A stretch of DNA of 64,000 nucleotides from Xanthomonas melonis (lineage in GTDB: Bacteria > Pseudomonadota > Gammaproteobacteria > Xanthomonadales > Xanthomonadaceae): positions 1 to 64,000 of the forward strand of contig NZ_JAJGQH010000001.1 of assembly GCF_020783655.1 (NCBI RefSeq), in the 5' to 3' direction. A program made the position numbers and the translations under genes. Below, in pieces: positions 47,714 to 56,838 of this stretch (its first letter is position 1; the number at the start of each line of letters is the position of its first letter). The notes below the pieces were generated by a model. That model was not told where the DNA came from and ran no database searches. It worked only from the letters and a program-made list of their open reading frames with translations.

Positions 47714-47913
47714 GAGCACCTCCTGTGCAGAACAAGGTTGCGAGTGTAGCGCCGTGGCGCTGCGGGTTGTGCGTCTGGCTCAGCACCGCAGCAGGCCGGC
47801 CGGCGCGAAGGGCTGCGCGAAGATCACGCGCGACCGCAACCTGGAGGTCTTCCGGCCTGCCTGGCGTTTCACCGAGCCGTGCCGGGGACCCCTGTCACGT
47901 CCCGCAGCCCGTT

Positions 47914-48900
47914 TCACCCCGCAGGTTCGGCCGGCTTTTCGGCGAGATCGCGCTTCTCATAGGCGGTGACGATGCGCTGCACCAGCGGATGGCGTACCAC
48001 ATCGCGCGCTTCGAAGAAGGTGAAGCTGGCGCCTTCGACATCGCGCAGCACGTCGATCGCATCACGCAAACCCGACTTGACGTGTTTGGGCAGATCGATC
48101 TGGGTCAGGTCGCCGGTCACCACCGCGGTGGAGCCGAAGCCCAGCCGGGTCAGGAACATCTTCATCTGTTCGATGGTGGTGTTCTGCGCTTCGTCGAGGA
48201 TCACGTAAGCGTCGTTGAGCGTACGGCCGCGCATATACGCCAGCGGTGCGATCTCGATGACGTTCTTCTCCAGCAGCTTGACCACCTTTTCCACGCCGAG
48301 CATCTCGTAGAGTGCGTCGTAAAGCGGGCGCAGGTAGGGGTCCACCTTCTGGCTGAGATCGCCGGGCAGGAAGCCGAGCTTCTCACCGGCTTCCACCGCC
48401 GGGCGCACCAGTATCAGCCGCTGCACGCGCGATTCGTTCAGGGCTTCCACCGCACTGGCCACCGCCAGAAAGGTCTTGCCAGTACCGGCCGGGCCCACGC
48501 CGAAATTGATGTCGTGGGTGGCGATGGCATGCAGGTACCTGGCCTGGTTGGCGCCGCGGCCACGCACGGTTCCGCGTTTGACCTTGATCGCCACGTCCTG
48601 GGGCTGATAGGCGCGCTCGGCGACCCGCTCGACATTGGCATCGTTCAAGCGCAAGTGGATCGCGTGGTTGTCGAAGGTGACCGACGCGGCCTCGTCGTAT
48701 AGCGCGATCAACACCTGTTGAGCCGCGGCGACCGCAGCTTCCGGGCCGGTCACGCGAAAGATGTTGCCGCGGTTGGCGATCTCCACGCCCAGCTTGAGCT
48801 CGATCTGGCGCAGATGCGCATCGAACGGTCCGGCCAGATTGGCCAGGCGCTCGGTGTCTTCGGGGAGCAGGGTGAAGTCGCGATAGGCAGGTGCGTTCAT
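47914..48900 (-). CDS. ybeZ: PhoH-family ATPase (YbeZ)
   Basis: 328 residues from the ATG at 48900. A KH-like N-terminal segment (~30-75) precedes the PhoH P-loop domain with Walker A GPAGTGKT at 136-143 and Walker B VILDEAQNT. LVRPAVEAGEKLGFLPGDL and TAVVTGDLTQIDLP are PhoH signatures. YbeZ is an RNA-linked ATPase that pairs with YbeY in ribosome maturation. Here one extra gene separates it from ybeY. The 698-base region in front of it carries the DnaA-box-like cluster. Confidence 0.94.
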   Translation of the reverse strand: MNAPAYRDFTLLPEDTERLANLAGPFDAHLRQIELKLGVEIANRGNIFRVTGPEAAVAAAQQVLIALYDEAASVTFDNHAIHLRLNDANVERVAERAYQPQDVAIKVKRGTVRGRGANQARYLHAIATHDINFGVGPAGTGKTFLAVASAVEALNESRVQRLILVRPAVEAGEKLGFLPGDLSQKVDPYLRPLYDALYEMLGVEKVVKLLEKNVIEIAPLAYMRGRTLNDAYVILDEAQNTTIEQMKMFLTRLGFGSTAVVTGDLTQIDLPKHVKSGLRDAIDVLRDVEGASFTFFEARDVVRHPLVQRIVTAYEKRDLAEKPAEPAG

Positions 48901-49028
48901 GGTCGGATCGGACAGCGCGCATGCGGCGTTGATGTGACGGCAGAGGAGGGTAGCGCGCAGGGCGTGATCCCACCAACAACATGTCCGCCGCAGCATGGCG
49001 GAAACGTGCGGGAGGACACCCCGCCAGG

Positions 49029-49188
49029 TTTTCCACACCGGCTGTGGAGTTGCGCATCACTAACCTGTGGATAGAGTGCGCCAGCCCTACTGACGTAAGG
49101 CTTGCGGGGTATGTGGCGAAAAAATCGCCAGACCGTGTGCGCTTGTCCACAGCCGATGTGGATCGAATTCGGCAAAGCCTGTGGACAA
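49029..49188. promoter_or_regulatory. Cluster of DnaA-box-like 9-mers
   Basis: TTTTCCACA (49029-49037), TGTGGATAG (49066-49074), TTGTCCACA (49143-49151) and TGTGGACAA (49180-49188) each differ by one base from TTATCCACA or its complement. TGTGGATCG (49157-49165) differs by two. Five sites in 160 bases, with the pair at 49143 and 49180 inverted, is denser than expected by chance. It lies 130-290 bases before the phoH start. It may bind DnaA as a regulatory or titration site. Confidence 0.5.
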
Positions 49189-49371
49189 CTGCGATGGCGC
49201 CTGATGCAGCAAGGCCTCGCATCGGCTTGGTGAAAATTTGATCAACGCGTTTTCGAGATGCACGCGTTGTTGCCGGACACGTCTCTGTGCGTGCTTGCGC
49301 AGCCGCTACCGCGCAGGCGGCACGAGTCTCGCGCAGGGAGACCCGCGTGGTGCTGCAATGTTCACGGATAA

Positions 49372-49395
49372 GTGCCGGTGCCGGTGCCGGTGCCG
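49372..49395 (+). repeat. GTGCCG hexanucleotide repeat, four units
   Basis: Four perfect tandem GTGCCG units in non-coding sequence. Possibly length-variable between strains; no function seen. Confidence 0.7.
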
Positions 49396-49598
49396 TTGCA
49401 GGCGCGGACGATGTGTCGGGCAGTGCAGTCTGTGCAAGGTGTCCGATTGCGCACCTGGCCGGTGCCGCCGGCATGGCCGGCATGCAACGCGTGGATCGAG
49501 GGCAGGCCTATGCGCGCCTGTTCCCGGTTCGGCCGTTTTTCCCTGATGGAGAATCAGCCCGAGTGGCGCGGCGCGCGCGCTGCGGCGCCGCGCATGTC

Positions 49599-51053
49599 TC
49601 ACCCGGCGGCGTCGTCCAGATGGATGCGCCCGCGCAACGAATTGCTCATCGCCTCGGTGATCAGCACATCGACGAACTGACCGATCAGGCGCGGATTGCC
49701 GGGGAAGTTCACCGGGCGCATGTTCTCGCTCTTGCCGGTCAGCTCGTTCGGATCGCGCCGCGACGGGCCCTCCACCAGCACCCGCTGCACGCTGCCGACC
49801 ATCGACTGCGAGATGCCTGCCGCGTGCGCGTTGATGTGCGCCTGCAGGCGCGCCAGGCGTGCCTGCTTGACCGCCTCGGGCGTGTCGTCCTGCAGGTCGG
49901 AAGCCGGCGTGCCCGGACGGCGCGAATACACGAACGAAAAGCTCTGGTCGAAGCCCACGTCCTCGATCAGCTTCATGGTCTTTTCGAAGTCCGCTTCGGT
50001 TTCGCCGGGAAAGCCGACGATGAAGTCCGAACTGATCGAGATATCCGGGCGCACCGCACGCAGCTTGCGGATCTTGGATTTGAATTCCAGCGCGGTGTAG
50101 CCGCGCTTCATCGCCGACAGGATGCGGTCGCTGCCGGCCTGCACCGGCAGGTGCAGGTAGTTGGCCAGCTGAGGCACGTCGCGGTAGGCGTCCACCAGCG
50201 AATCGGAAAACTCCAGCGGGTGCGAGGTGGTGAAGCGGATGCGGCCGATGCCTTCGATCTGCGCGATGGTGCGGATCAGCAGGCCCAGGTCTGCATACTG
50301 CGCCGCCTCGCCTGCATCGGCGCCATAGGCGCCGCGGTAGGCATTGACGTTCTGGCCGAGCAGGTTGATCTCGCGCACGCCTTGCGCGGCCAGCTGCGCC
50401 ACTTCCACCAGCACGTCCTCGAACGGCCGGCTGACTTCCTCGCCACGGGTATAGGGCACCACGCAGAACGAGCAGTACTTGGAGCAGCCTTCCATGATCG
50501 AGACGAAGGCCGACGGCCCCTCCGCGCGCGGTTCGGGCAGGCGGTCGAACTTCTCGATCTCCGGAAAGCTGATGTCCACCTGCGACTTGCCCGACTCGCG
50601 GCGGGCACGGATCAGCTCCGGCAGCCGGTGCAGGGTCTGCGGGCCGAACACCAGGTCCACGTAGGGAGCGCGCTTGACGATGGCCTCGCCTTCCTGCGAG
50701 GCCACACAGCCGCCCACGCCGATGATCACCGGCTTGCCGCCGGCCTTCAGCGCCTTCCAGCGGCCCAGTTGGCTGAACACCTTCTCCTGCGCCTTTTCGC
50801 GGATGGAGCAGGTATTGACCAGCACCACGTCGGCGTCTTCGGGGTTGTCGGTCAGCTCCAGTCCTTCGGAGGCGGCGAGCACGTCGGCCATCTTCGCCGA
50901 GTCGTACTCGTTCATCTGGCAGCCGTGGGTCTTGATGTACAGCTTGCCGCGCACCACGGCAGGCGCTGCCGGGCGGGCGACCGGCAGCGGCACGAGGGCG
51001 GGGGCGTCCACGGCGGCGGCCGTGGACAGGTCGGAAACGGATGTCCCGGGCAT
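49599..51053 (-). CDS. miaB: tRNA-2-methylthio-N6-dimethylallyladenosine synthase
   Basis: 484 residues, a radical-SAM methylthiotransferase that modifies A37 of tRNAs reading U-starting codons. N-terminal cluster cysteines are C45, C82 and C116 ([25 protein letters not shown]); the radical-SAM CxxxCxxC is C190, C194, C197 ([11 protein letters not shown]). A TRAM domain is at the C-terminus. It carries an unusually long Ala/Pro-rich N-terminus (~35 residues) before the family core begins at [11 protein letters not shown]. In many gammaproteobacteria miaB lies directly before ybeZ; here they are 0.7 kb apart. Confidence 0.96.
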   Translation of the reverse strand: MPGTSVSDLSTAAAVDAPALVPLPVARPAAPAVVRGKLYIKTHGCQMNEYDSAKMADVLAASEGLELTDNPEDADVVLVNTCSIREKAQEKVFSQLGRWKALKAGGKPVIIGVGGCVASQEGEAIVKRAPYVDLVFGPQTLHRLPELIRARRESGKSQVDISFPEIEKFDRLPEPRAEGPSAFVSIMEGCSKYCSFCVVPYTRGEEVSRPFEDVLVEVAQLAAQGVREINLLGQNVNAYRGAYGADAGEAAQYADLGLLIRTIAQIEGIGRIRFTTSHPLEFSDSLVDAYRDVPQLANYLHLPVQAGSDRILSAMKRGYTALEFKSKIRKLRAVRPDISISSDFIVGFPGETEADFEKTMKLIEDVGFDQSFSFVYSRRPGTPASDLQDDTPEAVKQARLARLQAHINAHAAGISQSMVGSVQRVLVEGPSRRDPNELTGKSENMRPVNFPGNPRLIGQFVDVLITEAMSNSLRGRIHLDDAAG

Positions 51054-51093
51054 GGCGCTTATTCCAGGCGGGTGGTGAACGAAGCCGCGCAGT

Positions 51094-51735
51094 TTACCCG
51101 TTCGGGCTGGCGGCGTCCGCGACGTTCTGGCGGTCGATGGCTTCGGCGCGGGCCACCGCCGGGCGGGTCGCCATCCGTGCGATGTAGGCGCGGGTCGGGG
51201 CCGGTGGGTCGATCACGCCGAACTCCGTCATCCACGCCAGGGCGCTGCCCCACAGCACGTCGGCGGCGCTGCAGCGTGCGCCCAGCAGGTAATCGCCCTT
51301 CGCCAGTTGCGCATGCAGCACCGCCAGCACGGTATCGCAGTCGGCATAGGGCGAAATCGCGCGCGGCGGAGCCTGGCGCTTGAGTGCGACATCCAGGATC
51401 GCCGGCTCGAATGCCGAGCCGTAGAACGCCAGCCAGCGCAGGTAGGCACCACGGTCTGGGTCGCCCGGCGCCGGCGACAGGCCGGCTTCCGGGTACAGCT
51501 CGGCCAGATACTGATAAATGGCCCCCTGCTCGGTGACCACGCTGGTGCCGTGGGCGATGGCCGGCACCTTGCCCATCGGGTTGATCGCCAGGAATTCCGG
51601 CGAGCGCTGCTGTTCCTTCTCCAGATCGATGATCTGCAGGCTGTAACTGGCGCCCAGTTCTTCCAGCAGCACCAGCACGCCACGCGAGCGCGAACGGGAA
51701 TTGTGGAACAGGGTGATGTGGCGGTCGTCGGACAT
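51094..51735 (-). CDS. Glutathione S-transferase family protein
   Basis: 213 residues from the ATG at 51735 ([10 protein letters not shown]), with GGAG upstream. N-terminal thioredoxin-like domain ([46 protein letters not shown]), then the all-helical domain with [19 protein letters not shown]. It would conjugate glutathione to electrophiles or reduce substrates. It is divergent from a WYL regulator gene, with a perfect palindrome between them, and so is the likely regulated target. Confidence 0.92.
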   Translation of the reverse strand: MSDDRHITLFHNSRSRSRGVLVLLEELGASYSLQIIDLEKEQQRSPEFLAINPMGKVPAIAHGTSVVTEQGAIYQYLAELYPEAGLSPAPGDPDRGAYLRWLAFYGSAFEPAILDVALKRQAPPRAISPYADCDTVLAVLHAQLAKGDYLLGARCSAADVLWGSALAWMTEFGVIDPPAPTRAYIARMATRPAVARAEAIDRQNVADAASPNG

Positions 51736-51800
51736 TGCGGTCTCCATGGTTGCGTCGGGTGGGTGATCGGGATGGCTGCAGCCCGGATGCTACGGAGGGC

Positions 51801-51823
51801 TTGCGGACAGATTCTGTCCGCAA
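51801..51823. promoter_or_regulatory. Perfect 23-bp palindrome, likely operator of the GST/WYL gene pair
   Basis: The half-site TTGCGGACAGA is followed by one base and its exact complement. It is in the 100-base gap between divergent start codons (GST 51735, regulator 51836), ending 12 bases before the regulator's ATG. The position and perfect symmetry strongly suggest a dimer-binding operator for the adjacent YafY-type regulator, controlling itself and the GST gene. Confidence 0.75.
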
Positions 51824-51835
51824 TACCGTCGCGCC

Positions 51836-52801
51836 ATGGCTTCCACTGCTGCCCGCCTGCTGCGTCTGCTGTCATTGCTGCAAGGTGGCCGCAGTTGGTC
51901 GGGCCCGGCGCTGGCCGAGCGCCTCGAGGTGCATCCGCGCAGCCTGCGGCGGGACATCGACCGGCTGCGCGACCTCGGCTACCAGATCCATGCGGCACCG
52001 GGAACCGGTGGCGGCTACCGGTTGGGGCAGGGCGCCGCAGCCGTGCCGTTGCTGTTCGAGGAAGAAGAGGCGCTGACCGTGGCGATCGCCTTGCGCGCGG
52101 CTGCCCCCGCCATCCGCGGCATGGATGCGGCCGCCACCCGCGTGCTGACCAAGCTCGATCCGCTCTTGCCGCGGCGTAGCGGCCAGCGCGCCAGCGCCGC
52201 ACATGCGGCCACGGCGAGCCTGCCGCTGGTCGAGCCGGACGGCCTGGTGGACGCGGCGGTGCTGGCGCAACTGGCGGGCGCTTGCAGCGACCGTGCCACG
52301 CTGCGGCTGGACTATCGGCGCCATTCCGGCGCGGCCATCGTCCGCTGCGTCGAGCCGGCGTTGCTGGTCAACTATGGCCGGCGTTGGTACCTGCTGGCCT
52401 GGGATTGCGAACGCCAGGACTGGCGGACGCTGCGTGCCGATCGCGTGGATCGGGCGGTGGCCACTGGCGCGCGGTTCGCTGCCCGCGCACTGCCGGAAGA
52501 GCCGCTGCAGCTGCTGCGCCAGGCCATCGGTCAAGCACCGTACCCATGCCGTGCCCGCGTGCGCCTGCACGGGGCGCTGGACACGCTGGCGGCGCAGATC
52601 CCGCCCTGGCTGGGCGCGCTGGAAGCCGATGGGGCGGGGCATTGCTGGCTCGGACTGGGCGCCCCGAGCATGTCCGCGCTGGCGGCCAACCTGCTGCTGC
52701 TCGAATTGCCGTTCGAGACCCTCGCGCCCGCCGACATGCGCAATCCGCTGCTCGATGCCCTGGACGACTTGCGGACGCGACTGGACCGGCTGTCGGGGTA
52801 G
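51836..52801 (+). CDS. WYL-domain transcriptional regulator (YafY type)
   Basis: 321 residues. N-terminal winged helix-turn-helix (~1-62: RLLRLLSLLQGGRSWSGPAL, HPRSLRRDIDRLRDLGYQI), then a linker and the WYL domain with the signature WYL at W184-Y185-L186 (GRRWYLLAWD). A C-terminal extension follows (~220-321), as is usual for this family. WYL domains bind small ligands or nucleic acids. It is divergent from the GST gene and likely binds the 23-bp palindrome just upstream. Confidence 0.92.
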   Translation: MASTAARLLRLLSLLQGGRSWSGPALAERLEVHPRSLRRDIDRLRDLGYQIHAAPGTGGGYRLGQGAAAVPLLFEEEEALTVAIALRAAAPAIRGMDAAATRVLTKLDPLLPRRSGQRASAAHAATASLPLVEPDGLVDAAVLAQLAGACSDRATLRLDYRRHSGAAIVRCVEPALLVNYGRRWYLLAWDCERQDWRTLRADRVDRAVATGARFAARALPEEPLQLLRQAIGQAPYPCRARVRLHGALDTLAAQIPPWLGALEADGAGHCWLGLGAPSMSALAANLLLLELPFETLAPADMRNPLLDALDDLRTRLDRLSG

Positions 52802-52849
52802 GGGCGGCACCTCTTGGCAAGCCCGTGGCAAGCTGGGACACTCCGCCGC

Positions 52850-53833
52850 ATGAAGGGGATGTCAAGATCGCTGGGGCTGTTGCTGGTGACGTTGTCGGCT
52901 GCGCCGGCCAGCGCGGGCACCCTGTACAAATGCGTCAGCGGCGACGGCATCACCAGTTACCTCAGCAAGCGCCAGAGCGGGGCGACCTGCAGCGTCATCA
53001 GCAGCTATACCCCCGATCGTTCGGCCCGGCGAGCAGCGCCCGCGACCGTTGCCCCGGCGCCTGCGCTGTCGCATGCGGCGTCCGGTGCTGCCGCCACGAT
53101 CGACAGCGGCGCACCCGCCACCATCATCAGCCAGCCGCCGCGGCGCGCGGCCGAGGCCGCTGTGGCGGGGCCGCGCGCAGTGCCTCCGGCCGAAAGCGCC
53201 ACTGCCATCGCGCCGAGTCGGGCACCGGCTACCGGGGGCAACCCGCGCCGGGTGGTCAGCGGGCAGGTCTACTCGTATATGAAGGATGGCGTGCGCCACT
53301 ACACCAGCGCCCGTCCACGCCAGGTCGCCAGCATCGAAGGCCTGCGCACCATCCACTACAGTTTCATCGAGACCTGCTACGCCTGCGCTGCAAAGCCGGG
53401 CGTCAACTTCGGCGCGATCCGGCTCAACACCGCCGCCTATCAACAGGAGATCGCTTCGGCGGCGCGCGAGTTCGGCGTCGAAGAAGCCATCGTGCGCGCC
53501 ATCATTCATGCCGAGTCCGCCTACAACCCGCTGGCGCTCAGCCGTGCCGGCGCGCAGGGCCTGATGCAGTTGATGCCGGGAACCGCGCGACGCTTCGGGG
53601 TCAGCGATGCCTATGACGCATCGCAAAACATCCGTGGAGGCGTGCAATACCTGTCGTGGTTGCTGAAGCGCTTCAATGGCGACCTCACCCTGGCCGCGGC
53701 AGGCTACAACGCCGGCGAGGGTGCCGTGGATCGCTATGGCGGCGTGCCGCCGTATAGCGAGACACAGCGGTACGTGCAACGCGTCGGCGTGCTGGCCGGC
53801 CGCTATCGCGGGCAGGTCGCCACCGCCAACTGA
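52850..53833 (+). CDS. Secreted soluble lytic transglycosylase (SLT) with N-terminal DUF4124-like domain
   Basis: 327 residues from the ATG at 52850; ATG 52859 has no spacing for a ribosome site. Signal peptide (~1-22, ending APASAG), a DUF4124-like segment (GTLYKCVSGDGITSYLSKRQ), a low-complexity Ala/Pro region, then the SLT domain with catalytic E222 (HAESAYNPLALSRAGAQGLMQLMP) and AAAGYNAGEGAVDRYGGVPPYSET. It cleaves peptidoglycan between MurNAc and GlcNAc with anhydro-MurNAc formation. In the envelope it may help wall remodelling or assembly of trans-envelope machines. Confidence 0.93.
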   Translation: MKGMSRSLGLLLVTLSAAPASAGTLYKCVSGDGITSYLSKRQSGATCSVISSYTPDRSARRAAPATVAPAPALSHAASGAAATIDSGAPATIISQPPRRAAEAAVAGPRAVPPAESATAIAPSRAPATGGNPRRVVSGQVYSYMKDGVRHYTSARPRQVASIEGLRTIHYSFIETCYACAAKPGVNFGAIRLNTAAYQQEIASAAREFGVEEAIVRAIIHAESAYNPLALSRAGAQGLMQLMPGTARRFGVSDAYDASQNIRGGVQYLSWLLKRFNGDLTLAAAGYNAGEGAVDRYGGVPPYSETQRYVQRVGVLAGRYRGQVATAN

Positions 53834-54183
53834 GTGGCGTGCGGGCTGTCGGCACCGCCGCCGCAGGCCGTCCGCGCGCTGCGGCGATCGTCAGTGGCGA
53901 TGCCGGGCCGAGTCATCGCTGCGGGTATCTGCAGATGCGCAGGCAACAGTCGCGGTGCTCGTCGGCGCGCACTGCGTCACAGCCACACGCACGTGCACAC
54001 GCCCGGTCATGCATGGCCTGCACAGCGCCGTGCACACCGGCCATTGCATCGCACAGGTCCGACTGCGTACATTGCATTGTCTGTGCATTAAGCGTTCCGC
54101 TACACTGCGGTCGATTCATCGCGGCTGGACCCCCCGCCAGCCGTTGGCAGCCTCACGCTACCTAATCAAGATCGGAGAGCCGG
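53834..54183 (+). other. Intergenic region upstream of petA
   Basis: 350 bases. A run of CACACG/GTGCAC-type alternating sequence occupies ~53980-54060, and the petA promoter candidate is at 54077-54106. No gene is seen. Confidence 0.5.
54077..54106 (+). promoter_or_regulatory. Candidate sigma-70 promoter of petABC
   Basis: TTGTCT (54077-54082) and TACACT (54101-54106) with 18 bases between, about 77 bases before the petA start. It lies in a locally AT-richer stretch. The match is moderate. Confidence 0.45.
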
Positions 54184-54828
54184 ATGGCCAACGATGGGGT
54201 TAACGCACCTGCCGATACCGGGCGTCGTCGGTTTTTGACCGCGACAACCGCCGTGGTCGGTGCGGTCGGAGCAGGATTTGTTGCAGTTCCGTTCGTGAAG
54301 TCGTGGAATCCCAGTGCACGCGCCAAGCTGGCCGGCGCACCGGTGACCGCCGACATCAGCGCCTTGCAGGAAGGGCAGCGGCTGGTTCTGGAATGGCGCG
54401 GTCAGCCCATCTGGATCGTCAAACGTTCCAAGGCGATGCTCGATGCCTTGCCCTCATTGGACGACCGGCTCAAGGATCCCAAGTCCGAGAACAAGGACCA
54501 GCAGCCGGACTACGTGCTGAAGAACCCCGAGTACCGCTCCATCAAGTCCGATATCTCGGTCCTGGTGGGGCTGTGCACGCACCTGGGGTGCTCGCCCGAG
54601 ATGGTGGCCGAGATCCGCCCCGAGCCCTACGACCCGCAGTGGAAAGGCGGCTATTTCTGCCCTTGCCACAAGTCGCGCTTCGACATGTCCGGCCGGGTCT
54701 TCGACGGCGTGCCGGCACCGATCAATCTGCTGGTGCCCCCACACCACTACGTCGACGACAACACCCTGGTGATCGGCGTCGATCCGGACGCTGCCGGCAA
54801 GTCGGCCAACAGTACGGGGGCTGCGTGA
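54184..54828 (+). CDS. petA: Ubiquinol-cytochrome c reductase Rieske iron-sulfur subunit
   Basis: 214 residues. Twin-arginine type N-terminus (GRRRFLTATT) followed by a membrane anchor. The [2Fe-2S] cluster ligands are C131, H133, C136 in CTHLGC and C159, C161, H162 in CPCHKS. It moves electrons from ubiquinol to cytochrome c1 at the periplasmic side of complex III. GGAGAG is at the ribosome site. Its stop overlaps petB (TGATG). Confidence 0.97.
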   Translation: MANDGVNAPADTGRRRFLTATTAVVGAVGAGFVAVPFVKSWNPSARAKLAGAPVTADISALQEGQRLVLEWRGQPIWIVKRSKAMLDALPSLDDRLKDPKSENKDQQPDYVLKNPEYRSIKSDISVLVGLCTHLGCSPEMVAEIRPEPYDPQWKGGYFCPCHKSRFDMSGRVFDGVPAPINLLVPPHHYVDDNTLVIGVDPDAAGKSANSTGAA

Positions 54829-56087
54829 TGAGCAATATCCTGGTCCGTACCGCCAACGGCGTGTTCGATTGGGTCAACGAACGCGCCCCCGGGCTGATGC
54901 CCACCTACCGCAAGCACATCAGCGAGTACTACGCGCCGAAGAACTTCAACATCTGGTACTACTTCGGTTCGCTGGCCATCGTGGTGCTGGTCAACCAGAT
55001 CGTCACCGGCATCTTCCTGACGATGCACTACAAGACCAGCGCCGCCGATGCATTCGCCTCGATCGAATACATCATGCGCGACGTGGAGTGGGGCTGGCTG
55101 ATCCGCTACATGCACAGTACCGGCGCCTCGCTGTTCTTCATCGTGGTGTACCTGCACATGTTCCGCGGCCTGATGTACGGCAGTTACCAGAAGCCGCGCG
55201 AGCTGGTGTGGATCCTGGGCATGCTGATCTACCTGGTGCTGATGGCCGAAGCCTTCATGGGCTACGTGCTGCCATGGGGGCAGATGTCGTTCTGGGGCGC
55301 GAAGGTCATCATCTCGCTGTTCGGCGCCATTCCGGTGATCGGCAACGGGCTGACCGAATGGATCATGGGCGACTACCTGCCCGGCGATGCCACGCTGAAC
55401 CGCTTCTTCGCCCTGCACGTGATCGCCTTGCCGCTGGTGCTGTTGCTGCTGATCGTGCTGCACATCGGCGCGCTGCATGAAGTGGGCTCCAACAATCCCG
55501 ACGGCGTGGAGATCAAGAAGGGTCCCAAGGGCAATCGCTGGGATGCGCACAAGCCGGCCGACGGCATTCCGTTCCATCCGTACTACACGGTCAAGGATCT
55601 GGTCGGGGTCGGGTTCCTGCTGGTGATCGCGGCCTTCATCATCTTCTTCGCGCCGGCCTTCGGTGGCCTGTTCCTGGAGCACGACAACTTCACCGAGGCC
55701 AATCGCCTGGTGACGCCGGAGCACATCAAACCCGTGTGGTACTACACGCCGTATTACGCGATGTTGCGCGTGGTGCCGGACAAGCTCGGCGGCGTGCTGG
55801 TGATGTTCTCGGCCATCGCCATCCTGTTCCTGGTGCCGTGGCTGGATCGCGCCAAGGTGCGCTCCATCCGGTATCGCGGCTGGATCTCCAAGGTGGCGCT
55901 GGGCGTGCTGGTGGTCTGCTTCGTGTGGCTGGGCGTGATCGGCTCCGGTCCCGGGACCGATGCGCACGAGACCTACGTCGGGCGGGCGCTGACCTTCCTG
56001 TACTTCGCTTTCTTCATCACCATGCCGGTGTGGACACGGCTGGACAAGACCAAGCCGGTACCGGAGCGGGTGACCACGCATGACTAA
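54828..56087 (+). CDS. petB: Ubiquinol-cytochrome c reductase cytochrome b subunit
   Basis: 419 residues, eight membrane helices. Haem-ligand histidines are in helices B and D (RYMHSTGASLFFIVVYLHMFRG and FFALHVIALPLVLLLLIVLHIGALHEVG). The PEWY-type Qo motif is present as PVWYYTPYYAM, a KPVWYY variant with the EW replaced by VW. The catalytic core of complex III. Confidence 0.97.
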   Translation: MSNILVRTANGVFDWVNERAPGLMPTYRKHISEYYAPKNFNIWYYFGSLAIVVLVNQIVTGIFLTMHYKTSAADAFASIEYIMRDVEWGWLIRYMHSTGASLFFIVVYLHMFRGLMYGSYQKPRELVWILGMLIYLVLMAEAFMGYVLPWGQMSFWGAKVIISLFGAIPVIGNGLTEWIMGDYLPGDATLNRFFALHVIALPLVLLLLIVLHIGALHEVGSNNPDGVEIKKGPKGNRWDAHKPADGIPFHPYYTVKDLVGVGFLLVIAAFIIFFAPAFGGLFLEHDNFTEANRLVTPEHIKPVWYYTPYYAMLRVVPDKLGGVLVMFSAIAILFLVPWLDRAKVRSIRYRGWISKVALGVLVVCFVWLGVIGSGPGTDAHETYVGRALTFLYFAFFITMPVWTRLDKTKPVPERVTTHD

Positions 56088-56838
56088 TCCCAACGTGACG
56101 TCATGGAAGTCGCGCGCGGTCGCGCTGCTGTGCGGCCTCACCCTGGCCACAGGAGCAATCGCGGCCGAAGGCGGAAAAGTGCAGCAGGCAGGCAACGACC
56201 TGGGCGACCGCGCGTCGTTGCAGCGCGGCGCACAGTTGTTCATGAACTACTGCTCGGGCTGCCACTCGCTGAAGTATCTGCGGTACTCGCGCATGGCCAG
56301 CGATCTGGGGTTGAGCGAAGCGGAGGTCATGACCAATCTCAACTTCACCGGCGCCAAGATCGGCGAGCACATCGAAGGCACCATGCCGCACGATGCGGCC
56401 ACCAAGTGGTTCGGCAAGGCACCGCCGGACCTGACCTTGATCGCGCGCGTACGCGGCACCGATTGGGTCTACACCTACCTCAAGTCGTTCTATCTGGACC
56501 AGACCCGTCCACTGGGCTGGAACAATCAACTTTTCCCCAATGCCTCGATGCCCAACCCGCTGTGGGAGATGCAGGGCCTGCAGCAGGCGCAGTTCGGTCC
56601 GGTCGACAAGGCCACCGGCGAAAAGCCGGTGCAGGCGCTGAAGCTGGGGCAGCCCGGGCGGCAGACGCCGGTGGAGTTCGATCAGACCGTGCGCGACATC
56701 GCCAATTTCCTCGAGTATGCAGGCGAACCGGCTGCGCTGAAGCGGCAGAGCATGGGCGTCTGGGTGGTGCTGTTCCTGGCGTTTCTCACCTTCATCGCCT
56801 ATCTGCTGAAGAAGGAGTACTGGAAGGACGTGCATTGA
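56080..56838 (+). CDS. petC: Ubiquinol-cytochrome c reductase cytochrome c1 subunit
   Basis: 252 residues, overlapping petB by 8 bases. Signal peptide to ~A29, haem c motif CSGCH (C58, C61, H62) and a C-terminal membrane anchor (VVLFLAFLTFIAYLLKKEYW). It accepts electrons from the Rieske protein and passes them to soluble cytochrome c. With petA and petB it completes a three-subunit bacterial bc1 complex. Confidence 0.97.
   Translation: MTNPNVTSWKSRAVALLCGLTLATGAIAAEGGKVQQAGNDLGDRASLQRGAQLFMNYCSGCHSLKYLRYSRMASDLGLSEAEVMTNLNFTGAKIGEHIEGTMPHDAATKWFGKAPPDLTLIARVRGTDWVYTYLKSFYLDQTRPLGWNNQLFPNASMPNPLWEMQGLQQAQFGPVDKATGEKPVQALKLGQPGRQTPVEFDQTVRDIANFLEYAGEPAALKRQSMGVWVVLFLAFLTFIAYLLKKEYWKDVH

Larger units (their letters stand above)
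48901..49598. other. Intergenic region between miaB and phoH
   Basis: 698 bases upstream of phoH and downstream of miaB, both minus strand. It contains the DnaA-box-like cluster (49029-49188), an AT-rich stretch at about 49230-49256 (GAAAATTTGATCAACGCG), and a short hexanucleotide repeat. No gene is supported. Confidence 0.6.

Noticed and set aside
49029-49256. A chromosomal replication origin
   Set aside because: DnaA-box-like sites and an AT-rich run are present, but dnaA, rpmH, gyrB and other origin neighbours are absent, so oriC is unlikely; a regulatory or titration role is kept as a finding.
49287-51383. 698-codon plus-strand open frame over miaB
   Set aside because: Antisense to miaB, whose radical-SAM cysteines and length are intact.
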